Part shown: piece after piece, positions 30,781 to 41,576 of the stretch
Layout: every line of letters starts with the position of its first letter
How positions within the stretch are numbered: the first letter of the stretch is position 1
NCBI GenBank assembly: GCA_028753945.1
Contig: JAPNXP010000001.1
Coordinates: 7,554,501 to 7,618,500, forward strand
Source: Hexactinellida sp. DTS-2022
Lineage: Eukaryota; Porifera; Hexactinellida
Direction of reading: 5' to 3'
Length of the DNA: 64,000 bases
Notes under the pieces: generated by a model
The model's database searches: none
What the model was told of the DNA's origin: nothing
The model's input: only the letters and a program-made list of their open reading frames with translations
Program-made: the position numbers and the translations under genes

Positions 30781-32372
30781 TGATAAAAGAGGGTGAGGAG
30801 TGATAATAAGAGTAAAAAGGGGGCGGAGTAGGGTAGAAGCCAGGGAAGAAGAGTAGTTCACGATCGGGCGGGCAAAGGGAGAGATGGCGTAAGGATCAAG
30901 TGTCAGGATATTTGTATGAACTGCCGGAGTAGAGGGGAAAGTTGGCTTGTGGGTCTTGATCTTAAAGTAAATGTTGGGGGACGATCATCTGTCGTCGGCG
31001 CCTTAAAACGCTTGTGGGTGGCACGGTGCAAAGGTGGTATGGGGAAGCGGGTGAGAGGGGCGCATTGAGGTCAATGTCTAGGATAGATTGGAAGTCTTTG
31101 CACTCTGGTTCTGGCCATGCTATAACCTCTATTGGATAGAAATTACAATTTGACATAGTCACTCTAATTTGCCTGGTATGTATAATTAGAAAACTTCTAA
31201 TATATCGTTATAATGAACAAAGGAAACATCAAATAATATAGAGAAGATAGAGAGTAGATTTATCTAGCAGTGTTAAAGAAAATTGATTAAGGGGAATAAC
31301 TCTGTTTCATTTACACACGATAATTGGGAAACAAGATTATTATAATTATAGAGCAGCATTAATAGGGGAAGTGATATTTAGGAGTGCACAGAGAAGCGGC
31401 GTAGTAGTTGGAATGAAAAAAAAAACGAAGTTGCAAATGCCCAGAAAGGATACGCAAGCGAAAATAATTGTTTTTCATCATAAAACTGGTAAAATACGGC
31501 CAGCAATTGTTTTTCTCGAAAGCCTAGCAGAAGCAGCTTTTACCTGCACGGGATATTTAGACCTGAACGGGATAATAGGACTTGGATGGGATGTTTGAAA
31601 TGTATAAGAAAATCGGGTAAATCAATACTGGACAGATAGAACAAAACGGGATAATTGGACCTGAGCTGGATGTTGGACTTTCTTAGTTTATCCTGTCTCT
31701 TTAATTATTTCTGGTTTTCTTTACTATTTCTTATTCTTTCCTTCATTCATTTATTCCCCCCCTATTTTTTTTCATTCTATATTTCATTTATCTAGCAAGT
31801 CCAAAAATCCCGTCTAGTCGTGGTTTCCTTAAACCACGACTAGACGGTCCCAGTTAATGTGTAATTCCCGGTATTCGGACAAGAAGTTTTGGATGGAGAA
31901 TTGCATTGAAATGTTTTAATATTAACCCAAAGTTAATTAAGGTGTCAGGTGCGTGTACCCGTATAGGCCATGAATTTTCATGTAAGAAAGTGATGGTAGG
32001 TTTGCATTCGTTAGTACATAATACATTTATGGAGTCAAAACGAATATTTTTTCGAAATGATTATTTATAAACAACTATGTCCGTTCAAACCTTAATTTGA
32101 CAATATCTCGAAACTAAATCGGGCGCGCTCCTTTTGCTTTGTATTTAAAACATTACCTAATATAGACAGAATCTTATAGTATAGTAACTGCAAATAGCAT
32201 TGGAATTATTATAATCTTAATTAATATAAATAAGAACATGGTCTTGATAACAATCCGGTTATTCAGCAGTATTATTAATTAGTTACAACAATTCATTTCC
32301 TAATGGGGAGAGTAGTTAATATGCATACATTAAAAAATGGAAACGTTAAGATACTCAAATTGATCAAGTTAT
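30781..32372. other. Spacer with one perfect hairpin and an unassigned ORF
   Basis: A minus-strand 66-codon frame at 30962-31162 (starts MTMSNCNFYPIEVI) is flanked by Pro-rich sequence but matches no family I know. The perfect hairpin at 31810-31847 is listed separately. The rest is AT-rich without a supported gene. Confidence 0.4.
31810..31847. repeat. Perfect 17-bp hairpin with 4-base loop
   Basis: CCGTCTAGTCGTGGTTT, loop CCTT, then the exact complement AAACCACGACTAGACGG. No T-run immediately follows, and no related copy was noticed elsewhere in the window. Confidence 0.85.
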
Positions 32373-32969
32373 TTATTGGGTTTTACAACACTCCTTCTTC
32401 TCTTTGCTAATGGGCTTGATAAAATTAACTGTCTCTCGCTTGTGGTGTAACATTGGGTTTTCGTTTGGTAGATTTTGAGCTATTTTCTCGAATATTTCTT
32501 TCACATTGTACCCAGTCAACGCGCTGCACTCGAAGAGATGAGCTCCCAGAGTTGAGCAGTACCTCTCTGCGGTTTCGCGAGGTACACTTCGCTTCTCCTC
32601 GACATCAACTTTGTTTCCCACAATAACGAGGATAAAATCTTCTGTGTCGCACGTGTCTCGCACATCTCGCACCCAGTCCTTCACCACATTAAACGTGTGG
32701 AAGCTAGTGGTGTCGTATACGATTATGGCAGCTGACGCGCCCCTGTAGTACATGGGTGCGAGTCCCTTGTATTTCTCCTGTCCCGCCGTGTCCCACATCT
32801 GGAACTTCACCGCTTGGCCGCTGTATGTAACTGTTTTGCTCATAAACGCCGCTCCTATGGTGCTCTCCTGTCTCTCGTTGAAAGTGTCCATCACGAACCT
32901 ATGAGCGATGCTGCTCTTTCCTACCCCCGCCTCGCCCAGCAAACACACTTTAACCTCTCGCATACTCAT
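32373..32969 (-). CDS. Rab GTPase, Rab22/Rab31-like
   Basis: A small GTPase of 198 aa expected on early endosomes and recycling routes. GTP-binding motifs are complete: P-loop GEAGVGKS (12-19), switch I Thr37 in STIGAAF, WDTAGQE (59-65), NKVD (119-122) and CSAL (148-151). The C-terminus ECCKTQ supplies two cysteines (194-195) for geranylgeranylation. The pattern REVKVCLLGE..VGKSSI..RFV..TIGAAFM and APMYYRGASAAIIVYD fits the Rab5/Rab22 group best, with Rab22/31 preferred over Rab5; the closest paralogue cannot be settled by eye. Intronless. An AATAAA overlaps the stop codon (32370-32376), a very short 3' UTR. Nearest neighbours are transposon debris. Confidence 0.88.
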   Translation of the reverse strand: MSMREVKVCLLGEAGVGKSSIAHRFVMDTFNERQESTIGAAFMSKTVTYSGQAVKFQMWDTAGQEKYKGLAPMYYRGASAAIIVYDTTSFHTFNVVKDWVRDVRDTCDTEDFILVIVGNKVDVEEKRSVPRETAERYCSTLGAHLFECSALTGYNVKEIFEKIAQNLPNENPMLHHKRETVNFIKPISKEKKECCKTQ

Positions 32970-33689
32970 TCTGTGTACCCTATCTATGTACTGTATACTA
33001 TATATCTCAATAGCACAGTAAGGTTAGGTAGTCGATAAATTATGTATATTTAGCATGCAATTGTGGATTTTTGCTTATGAATTTTGAAGACTAAAATCAC
33101 ACTCGAAGATTTGTCCAATTATACAATATATATATTTTTTACGCAGTGGATCTGGGATAAGTATTACGTATTACGTGTATACAGAAAATTGGAGTCACTG
33201 TCACTGTAAATTTCTAATTATATAAAAAATGGGTTGTTTAACTGAAATTATTATTTAAATTAGGGCTGAAACGAATATACCGTATATTCGTTCGGACTGA
33301 CTGAACGAATATTAGATTGAAACTGATATTGGTTGTAGAGCTGTACCGGATATCTGGTTCCGGCTGGACATGAAACTATATCCGGCCGGATATTTATACA
33401 GGTAACAATTGTGGTCGGAAAAACAGATTTGATGTTTGTAAGATTAAAATACTGTCGAAACCGGGTTTTTTCTAACCATTTTTTGCATGGAAATAAAGTA
33501 AGAAAAATCCGAAAGTAGAATTAACCGATTTAAAATAAAACATAATTGGAATTTCTTACACAATTATAATAAATAGTTAGTTTAAAAAAAAGTTCCTTAA
33601 GTTGACTAATTTATTGAATAATAGTGAATAATTCAGGAATTATTGCTAATTTGTTAATCAGATAATCTTCATGTAAAGTATAATATGTA
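32970..33689. other. AT-rich spacer
   Basis: Upstream of the Rab gene. Contains gaatatt/ccggatat-rich short repeats at 33250-33410 that resemble decayed MITE ends. No gene seen. Confidence 0.5.
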
Positions 33690-33852
33690 CGTACACTCTG
33701 TTCTAATAGTCCATCAGTGGGCAATTGGTCCAAAGTGGACTATTAGAGAACATGGACTATTACAGATATAGAAATAGTTGATTTGGACAAGTAAATAAGT
33801 GGACTATTAGAAAAGTGGATAATTAGAGAAATGGACAATTAGAGAGAACAGA
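33690..33852. mobile_element. MITE with TCTGTTCTAATAGTCC ends
   Basis: The left end TCTGTTCTAATAGTCC is inverted at right as GGACAATTAGAGAGAACAGA. The interior repeats ggactattaga. pogo/mariner-like in style. It truncates the adjacent RAG1/Transib pseudogene just after its VDIPSSHGG segment. Confidence 0.5.
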
Positions 33853-33859
33853 CTGACCT

Positions 33860-34960
33860 CCATGGCTAGAAGGAATGTCAACACTGACACTACATCTTTC
33901 TTCAATGATTGGTCTAATGCGTCTGATTGATGCTTGGACTTTAGAGTTTGATGGCGACCATTGTGTGCGACCTGCATCCAGATGGTATATTAGGAGCATA
34001 AACCACTTGAAAACTCAAAGATATGTATGTAAGGGAAAAGCTGCTATGATGTTGATGTTGGAAGTTGGTTGGTGAGTTATACCAACACGTTGATGAGAAG
34101 GTAATTTATAAAATTCTTCTTCATTAACCTCACTGAAAATTTCATGAGCATATTTGACTAATCTGTTAATGGGGAATCCAGATTCAACCCATTCTAAGCT
34201 TTAATTTGGGACTCAGTCGCAGTACTTAGATGACATGAAGCCCCTCTTGCACCATCCAATAGACCAGCCATCTTAGTGTCAAAAAGGGAACGAATTATTT
34301 TAACATTAATCTGTCCGCCACCTAGATTAAACCCATTCTCCATGATAAGGTCAGTTTCAGGATTTATCAGAGTCTCCATTATAAATTTGACATTGCCATA
34401 ATCTTCTTCAGAGCTATTAAAGCAACTGGTTACTGGTCTGAAAGAGAAAGGCGAATTGGGAAACTTATTGAAGAATAATTGGTTATGATTGGTATCTGTG
34501 ATGGTTAGGACTTTAAATCCAACATGATAAAACTTTTAGTGGATAAATCTGGATTTGAATTGATTTGATTGTAGATGCGGTGAGTACCTGAACCATCCAG
34601 TCCATCTGATATTTTGATATCAAGAAGATATTGTGTGTCTGAAATGGGATCTAAATTTGCAAGGATACTTTGATTGGTGAGAGAAAGAATTGAATGATAA
34701 GATATAGCTATTCCAACTGAGAAGCCTTCAGGGTTTTGAACTATCCTCGATTTCTCTACGAAATAGCGAGACTACTTTGTAAGGTGGTAATTTAACATTT
34801 TCCCTTTCAAGATTCGCTTTAACTCTGAATATTTAGTTAAACCTATTTCTTTAAACTATATTTAGATCGATTAAGTATGCGGGATCAGAGTCATACTGGG
34901 TCTGGTTGATTCAAAAACATTGGAGAATTTTTGCATAGCTGTTCTGGCTAAAGTCGATAT
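33860..34960 (-). pseudogene. RAG1/Transib-superfamily transposase pseudogene
   Basis: Minus-strand translation in shifting frames gives, in order: LTKYSELKRILKG (about 34830); NVKLPPYKVVSLFRREIE; the catalytic-Asp-like KISDGLDGSGTHRIYNQ (about 34575-34625); KFPNSPFSFRPVTSC (34420-34465); LGGGQINVKIIRSLFDTKMA; LLDGARGASCHLSTAT (34220-34260); GFPINRLV; LHTYL-VFKWFMLLIYHLDAG (about 33975-34030); and SVSVDIPSS (33865-33890). The order and spacing parallel RAG1 (CDGMGD, KPNS, LGGILRT, ICTLCDAT, ALHCDIG) and Transib transposases (DG...YNQ, NPRPSS, DGK...CxxCgat). One Cys of the CxxC pair is Ser. Stops follow LDLKS and SQIKA and lie in LHTYL, and frames shift, so it is inactive. The 3' part is missing at the MITE. 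Separating Transib from a RAG1-like clade needs a tree. Confidence 0.7.
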
Positions 34961-35347
34961 GTGGGAAGAGCTGATATTGATTTGTTAGTGTATTTACCAA
35001 TTTCCGGATATGAATTTTTATTTTCATTCCTCAGTGGGGAAGCACTGTATACTTTGGGAGGCTCCTTGCAGTGCTCTCGAGAAATTGGGAAGAATGACCA
35101 AAAATTTCGTTCATTCGGAATATGGAAATAATTAGGATGAAAGATCATGCTAAATATATGTCAGCTAACATTGAAATGTGCTACAGTACCTTTACTACCT
35201 TTACTATTGTGTAATTAATCTTACAAAGCATTTCGTAGTGATGAATCGACGAAAATGTTAAAACTTTGAGTGTTAACGAACATATGAAATATTAGAACTG
35301 ATTAAATTAATAAATATCGTATCTAATTAATTGGAGAGACTGCATGG

Positions 35348-36380
35348 TCAGATCTTCGGGAGCTTAGGTGCCACCACTAGCGGGTTGTTCTTAGCCAGCA
35401 GCTTTCTCTCCTCTTCCTTGTAGTTGTAATCGCAGGTGTGAGTTTCCGCGTATCTGTGCTTGCTACAGAACTGCTTCTTGCACTTGCACAGGAAGGCACT
35501 CACCAGTCGGAGCTTCCTGTTGCAGACTGTGCATCTCGGCTTCTTCTTTCGCGGCTCTTCTGTCTGCTTAATGGTCGGGAGGGAGAGCGGGACCCTGGCC
35601 TGCGGTAGCGCGCCCTCCCTCGGGAGCTCGCTGGCTCTGTTAATGCTCGGCAGTTCCAGCGCAGAGTCTGTCTCTGCAGTGCTGTTAGTGTAGCCGGACT
35701 GCTTATAAGCGACCGAGTTTGCCGGGATGAGCTTCCCATTGGCCCTGCTGAGGCTCTCGGCAGTGGGAGGGTCCGCGTTGAGGTGCCGCCTCCGCTTCTG
35801 CAGCCTCTGCTTCAGCTGCTCCACCTTCCTACGCAGTCTGTTTGTCTCCGCCGAGTAGGAGTCCCGTCTCTGCGCCTGGAGAGCCTCGTACTGCTGGACG
35901 AGATCTTCCCACTGATCCTAGAGACACTTGTTATAAGCAGCACCTATAGATATGCCGCTACTCGTCTAGGGTGTCAATTACCGCGATTGCGTTGGCCTCC
36001 CACTCGCTGCTATCCACACCCATCTGTATCACATTGAGGTTGTCCCCGTCCACCAGCAGGATGGTGAGACGGTTGTAGTAGTCCTCTTCTGAGTCCGGGG
36101 CAGAGCTGTCCTCCTGGCTGTTCAGTAAGGTGATACGTTTCGCGTGGACAGGTCCGCCCTTCATTGCCACCAGCAGCTGTATTCTGGACCCAGTGATGAT
36201 ACCGTATTCGAATAGGGTGTTGTCGTCCCCCAGCTCCCGGTGGTTGTGCACGAGAATCATCTGAGAGATGGGCAGACCCAGCAGGCGCTGCAGCTTGAGT
36301 TTGAGGGAGAACACAGTGAGGTAGCGGTTCACAGTCACTATGAAAGCCTCACCTGACACAGGCTCCACGATTATCTCCAT
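35348..36380 (-). CDS. ZFAND4: AN1-type zinc finger and ubiquitin-domain protein, ZFAND4-like (2 exons)
   Basis: Exons 36380-35982 and 35917-35348, joined across a 64-bp intron (GCG|gtaatt ... tctctag|GAT, phase 0), 322 aa. Residues 1-75 are a ubiquitin-like domain (MEIIVEPVSGEAFIVTVNRY, LGLPISQMILVHNHREL). AMKGGPVHAKRI follows, as in ZFAND4. Exon 2 starts with a coiled-coil-like stretch (DQWEDLVQQYEAL...), then a low-complexity linker. The AN1 finger lies near residues 262-295 with CTVC, CKC, CSKHRY and HTC ligands in the expected order, and a C-terminal KLLAKNNPLVVAPKL. Ubiquitin-like at the N-terminus with AN1 at the C-terminus defines the ZFAND4/ANUBL1 type; its cellular role is poorly known. 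Shorter than the vertebrate protein because the middle is short. Confidence 0.85.
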
Positions 36381-37097
36381 ACGCTATGTTCTAGAATGTT
36401 CTACTCATGAGAGAGGCTCTCTTCTCCCTCGAGTTACTGGTTAGAGCTAAATACAAAGTGACGAGTTAATTAACCATATAGTCTAAGCTATTGATTTTAC
36501 TCCGGTTATAACGAAATGAAACTACGGTCCCGAGCACTTCGTTATAAACGGGAGTTGACTGTACTTAGATGAGATACTCGAGGTATAATATATACGGTTC
36601 GCGACGTGTGGCACCCGACACAACAACCGGTTTGCGATTGTTGTGTGTTACACTCGGCATTTCGTGCCTCGCGAAGGAACACTTAATTTTTTCAGAATAA
36701 ATATAAATATATTTGCTAAATTTGCGTATACACTTGTAGCCAAAATAATTCATAAAATACGCATCAGGCCTTGTAGAAAGCCAATTATTATTGGTGCAGC
36801 AAAGTGACCTCACGTTAATGACTTAAAAACACCCATTACTGAGTTTATTGTCCTTTATATACTCTTTTACTGCCTGTTTGAAGTACTCACCTATACCGTA
36901 CCAGATCCATTTGTGCCTTAATGCCGATTCTGTATACCAGTAAAACCTCACCATGCCGCAACTATGGTTGTGGATGACTTAAATGTAGTGCCCGAATATT
37001 TATGTGTTTACCTAAATATTGGTGCGGCCTAGGCCGCACCTACTCCTACGGCTATATACACGGCAAAATATATACTCAAGTGCATATATACTGCAAC
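36381..37097. other. Spacer with a pogo-type MITE relic
   Basis: 36494-36563 holds gttataacgaaatgaaac ... ttcgttataaacgggag followed by ttgactgta, a relic of the element type at 14935-15074. 37025-37042 is a palindrome (ggcctaggcc within tgcggcctaggccgca). The 82-codon minus frame at 36565-36813 is not supported as a gene. Confidence 0.5.
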
Positions 37098-37347
37098 CAG
37101 GGGATTATCTAGGTGCCAGCTAGGCATCGATTGAGGTGAAAAAGTGCAAGGTCACTAGCAAGATTTTGGCCATAGAAATTAGTGGATAAATCCCTCTTTG
37201 GTTACCTTACATGTTTTATCTCCTTCAAATAATGCCTCATCATTTAATTATACCAATTATGTATTTTGGCTGACACCTTTAGGGTGCCATACAAATTTGA
37301 CTTCTATCAAAAAAGTGCCGGCCAAGAAAATCCTAGATAAACCCCTG
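37098..37347. mobile_element. hAT-type MITE with perfect 8-bp target duplication
   Basis: CAGGGGATTATCTAGG at left, CCTAGATAAACCCCTG at right. actgcaac flanks both sides (37090-37097, 37348-37355). 250 bp, noncoding. Confidence 0.85.
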
Positions 37348-37697
37348 ACTGCAACATAACTTCTCATTCCAGTTCACAGTATTGTTGCGTGTAGACGCAA
37401 CTTATCCGGATGTGCTATAATACAAATACGCAATTTACGGATATACTGCCGTTATAGCAAACAACTTTGGCGAAAAACAGAATAATTGCACTCTTAGTCC
37501 TCTTTCTTCAATAGGCAATTAGGATGAGAATGAGATACAGAATATTCGGTACTCGGACATTTCTGTACATATTGTAATATTGATTAAAGCTCTTTAATAT
37601 ATTTATTTGTAATTGCAAATTTTGAATTATCAATATCATAATGGACTAGTCACTAGAGATATTGAAATAATGTAATGCATGATTACGATGGGTAGTA

Positions 37698-37881
37698 CAG
37701 GTAAACTTCCCAAAGCGGCACCTCCGAGTAGCGGCAACCTCCGAGAAGCGGCACAAAACCATTCTCCCGATGAGTGCCGCTTTGGGAGTTTTACCTTACG
37801 AGCAACCTCCCAAAGCGGCAACCTCCGAGAAGCGGCACAAAATCATTCTCCCGATGGGTGCCGCTTTGGGAGGTTTACCTG
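37698..37881. mobile_element. TA-flanked MITE with internal duplication
   Basis: CAGGTAAACTTCCCAAAGCG / GCTTTGGGAGGTTTACCTG, TA on both sides. The half-element repeats internally (aacctccgagaagcggcac twice; gagtgccgctttgggag twice), as from a head-to-tail dimer. Confidence 0.75.
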
Positions 37882-37898
37882 TATTAGTAAAGAAGAAC

Positions 37899-38530
37899 TT
37901 ATGTCGCGTGCATACCAATTATATGGGCCACGCCACGTGTGAATTCAACTGGCTCTCTATGTAAGTGGCTAGGAATTAGATTTTTAAGTCCTTCCTCAAC
38001 TGTCTTTATCTTTCTGTCGCTTCGAAGGTTTTTCTCCAGCAATTTTTCCTTGTTTTGAGTTCTACAAGCCCGTTCCTGTTCCAATGCCTTCATAAAACGC
38101 CAAATATTTGGATGGCAACATCCGACATATTTACTCCAACGTACATTTCTTATGGAAAGCAAACCTGAATTTAAACTGATTAAGTCTAGCAGAGGCGGAC
38201 TAAAGCTATCGGAGGAGGGTATAATTATGACAAACAGAGGATTCATGGAGAATTGACTCACTGGCAGTGTGAAAAAGGAGTGTGTAAAGCTAGATTAAAT
38301 AAAAGGAAATGGCAATAGTGAAGCGAACAAATGAACACCTCCATGGGCCCCCCGCCCGACTATCATCTAGTTACTAGTTTGGAAACCAAAATAGGGATTA
38401 AGAGGAAGGCCCAAGATACCCAAGCGACTACCCATCAAATTATTGGGGAAACGTTATGACAGTGAGTGAAGATCATATAATGCGCCTCGAAACATGTGAA
38501 CAGAAATATTTACTTTATAAAAGGGTTCCA
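37899..38530. pseudogene. Relic of a FLYWCH-type MULE with its halves in opposite orientation
   Basis: Minus strand 38165-37899 encodes VGCCHPNIWRFMKALEQERA through FTRGVAHIIGMHAT, matching the C-terminus of the intact FLYWCH-MULE (VGCNHPTIWKF ... RGVAHHFSMDAN). Plus strand about 38200-38530 encodes THWQCEKGVCKARLNKRKWQ and IVKRTNEHLHGP, matching its zinc-finger N-terminus, with stops and frameshifts. The catalytic middle is absent, and one half is inverted relative to the other. Confidence 0.7.
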
Positions 38531-39081
38531 AATGATCTACTCAAGGTGGAAAAAACAAACTATCACCTACTGGCAATCGATAATTGGCCAATATTTGTTG
38601 GTTTGTCTTTAGTACATACCTAGAACAATGAACGATAATGATGCCATTGTAAGATTATTAAATTGTCAATTTACAGGGATTCATGTTATTAATATTCAAG
38701 ATTATGGTATTCCCATTTAGGAAAAACGTTAATGAAAAGCTACATCAATATCACAATATGTACCGAATACTCCGTATCCCATTAGGAATAAATAAAATGG
38801 GTGCCTAAGTCAATACCAACCATTAAATGCAATTAGATTCAAATACAGTTGTAACTCCCCTCCAATTTCCAAACGACTCAAATTTAGTAGAAATGTAATA
38901 ATTAACATGAAATAGAATAGCAATATAAATTTGTTTATGAGGAAATTCAATCAAAATAACACTCATTAGAGTGGGAAAATTAGCAAAGATAGTCCTCAGA
39001 CGATACAACTAATAACTATATGTAATGTTAAATGTAATGTCAGTAATAATAATAACAATAATAATAACAATAATCAATGGG
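38531..39081. other. AT-rich spacer, nothing recognised
   Basis: Between the MULE relic and the tetraspanin 3' end. A short (aat/aac)n tract lies near 39040-39075. No supported ORF. Confidence 0.5.
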
Positions 39082-39861
39082 TTATACTATCTTGAGACGC
39101 CCCTCCTCCTTGGAGCACTGCGCACACATCAGCAGCAGAGGCATTATGATGGCTGCAATGGATAGCACGAATATAACTGTCCCCACTCCAATAACTACAT
39201 CGAAGTACACAGTAATCACGTCAATGACGATACTGGCACACCCCTGGGGCCTGTAGGTGTCGTTACTGTTGGATAGCGTGCACATGGGGTTCAGAGACCG
39301 ACAGCAGCCCCCTGGTAGCGTGTTGTTAACCCCGATAGCTGGAATATCTCTGTAGTCGCTAGGGCCATTAACCCCGCAGCAGTCGAAGAATGTTTGTATT
39401 GGGACAATTAGGTCATCGACACTGCTTGGGTTGTTGGCGAAAGTATCGTCGAATAACTCCAGCAACGATTTAGTGAACGAGTTTGTGACTTCAGAGCGGA
39501 ATATGATCGCCATCAGCACCCCGGTTAGCTCCCCGAGCAGCACCAGTACCATTCCACATATCGCCAAGAGCAACATACAGATAGACACAACTTTCAGGAT
39601 TTTACTGTTAGAGTTACAAGCAGCAACAGATCCGATTATCCCGAAGATACAAATGAGAGAAATAAAGCATCCGATCAGAATGACGAGTATGAACAAACTG
39701 TTTATGTAAACAATAAAGTCAGAGGCGCTGAGCTGTGTGTTTACCAGCACAACACCAGCTATGCCAATCACTAGCACGCCAAAGGCCAGCAGGAAGATGA
39801 GCAGGTTGGTTATTATGTTGATGCTAGCGATAATAACGCGATACAGATCGGACACCTTCAT
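39082..39861 (-). CDS. Tetraspanin, single exon (259 aa)
   Basis: A four-pass membrane organiser. Hydrophobic segments lie near residues 14-40, 55-80, 89-120 and 216-247, with the large extracellular loop between the third and fourth. The loop carries the family signature CCG (161-163) plus Cys186, Cys187, Cys194 and Cys208, making a six-cysteine loop. Potential N-glycosylation sites are NNT (179-181) and NDT (200-202). Short cytosolic tails (MKVSDLYRV; CAQCSKEEGRLKIV) include juxtamembrane Cys suitable for palmitoylation. Length is typical. I do not assign it to a vertebrate orthologue. Most metazoan tetraspanins have introns; this one is uninterrupted. Confidence 0.92.
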   Translation of the reverse strand: MKVSDLYRVIIASINIITNLLIFLLAFGVLVIGIAGVVLVNTQLSASDFIVYINSLFILVILIGCFISLICIFGIIGSVAACNSNSKILKVVSICMLLLAICGMVLVLLGELTGVLMAIIFRSEVTNSFTKSLLELFDDTFANNPSSVDDLIVPIQTFFDCCGVNGPSDYRDIPAIGVNNTLPGGCCRSLNPMCTLSNSNDTYRPQGCASIVIDVITVYFDVVIGVGTVIFVLSIAAIIMPLLLMCAQCSKEEGRLKIV

Positions 39862-39965
39862 TCTGAGTAGTCAGGCACTAGGGGGCTACTGGGAGAGCGG
39901 AGGTTATAGTATAGGGTAGTATTATGTGGTATGAACATAATGAGTGTTCATAGTATACTATCATA

Positions 39966-40060
39966 ACTTATATAATACGAGCCCTTCGGTCTCGGTCGCT
40001 TTGCGACAGATCGGTGCTACGCACCTCAAGTTAACGGCCGCTATGCGGCCTTACTCCCCA
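39966..40060. repeat. Hairpin-rich repeat end shared with 60773-60895
   Basis: acgagcccttcggtctcggt starts a run of small GC hairpins (tcgctttgcga, ggtgctacgcacc, ggccgctatgcggcc). The same terminal sequence occurs inverted at about 60865-60893. Confidence 0.6.
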
Positions 40061-40084
40061 CCGTTGCTACCATGGAAAATGTTA

Positions 40085-41040
40085 GAGGAAGTTATATACA
40101 ACTCTTTCTACCATTTCCATAGTTTTAACTTGTTTACGAATAATTCCCGTCGGAAGCAAACTTCAAGAATGATTTTGAATTTTTCGTTAATTTGTTTACA
40201 TATTTTTGGTAAACAACATAACAACAACAAATATTCATATTAGAAATTAAAAATGCGAAATTCGTGTTCAGCACACTTGTTTACCTATAATACCCTTTGA
40301 AAGCAAACTTCTAGGTTGATTTCGAATTTCATTAATTTGTTTACCTATTTTGTGTAAACAACAACAATAAATATTCATATTATAAATTTATAGACGCGAA
40401 ATTCGTGTTCAGCATACTTGTTTACCTACAATACCCGTTGAAAGCTAACTTCTAGGTTGATTTTGAATTTTCATTAATTTGTTTACCTATTTTGTGTAAA
40501 CAACAACAACAAATATTCATATTATAAATTTATAAACGCGAAATTCGTGTTCAGCATACTTGTTTACCTATAATACCCGTTGAAAGCTAACTTCTAGGTT
40601 GATTTTGAATTTTAATTAATTTGTTTACCTATTTTGTGTAAACAACAACAACAAATATTCATATGAGAAATTTATAAACGCGAAATTCGTGTTCGGCATA
40701 CTTGTTTACCTATAATACCCGTTGAAAGCTAACTTCTAGGTTGATTTTGAATTTTAATTAATTTGTTTACCTATTTTGTGTAAACAACAACAACAAATAT
40801 TCATATTAGAAAAATATAACCGCGAAAATCGTCTTCAGCATACTTGTTTACCTATAATATCCGTTGGAAGCTAACTTCTTGGTTGATTTTGAATTTTCAT
40901 TAATTTGTTTACCTATTTTGTGTAAACAACAACAACAAATATTCATATGAGAAATTTATAAACGCGAAATTCGTGTTCAGCATACTTGTTTACCTATTAT
41001 AAGAATTGTTTACCTATTATAACATTTGAAAGTTAGTTTA
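40085..41040. repeat. Minisatellite with ~143-bp period
   Basis: Six to seven copies; the marker gcgaaattcgtgttcagcat recurs near 40256, 40398, 40542, 40681, 40823 (variant) and 40963. Each copy contains cttgtttacctataat and gtgtaaacaacaacaa. It lies between the tetraspanin and EDF1 genes. A lone diverged monomer is at 14785-14934. 41099-41125 is a CA/CAAA microsatellite. Confidence 0.85.
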
Positions 41041-41576
41041 TATCCCAATATTAATTGCGGTTTCTATTCCCCCATCAATTTAATATAATCCGGACAAACA
41101 CACACACACACAAACAAACAAACAACAATCGAGATTTAATAATATAGATATTAAATAGAAGTATATCTGTAATTAGACAGATAAGTTAGAATTTTGGATT
41201 TTAATTATTATCTAACTAACAAAAATAATAAAAGTAGAACAAAAGTAAAAAAATAAGGCCAGACCAGGTTAAATAATTTTGTCAGATCAATAATTTATAA
41301 CCGAAATTTATACAAAAATATTACTATAAAACATGAGAGTTTAATCCTTAAATTTTTTCAATAATTTTCATAAAACGTTGGTCCTTTCAATTATTCTGAA
41401 ACATTTGTGACGAAATTCTTTCTAGAGGTATACTACAAAACTAGAATTCTGTTCAAATTTCGAACACATTCATATCACAAATATTGCAAATATACTTATT
41501 TCACTAATATGGAGATATAAAAACTGTCAATAAATGAGTTATATATTTATCAAATTGTGTTACACTGAGATGGAAG

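Noticed and set aside
33875..34075. Plus-strand 66-codon frame
   Set aside because: It is antisense to the RAG1/Transib-like motifs, which carry the recognisable signal.
36565..36813. 82-codon minus-strand frame
   Set aside because: No family pattern, AT-rich composition and no splice or promoter context.
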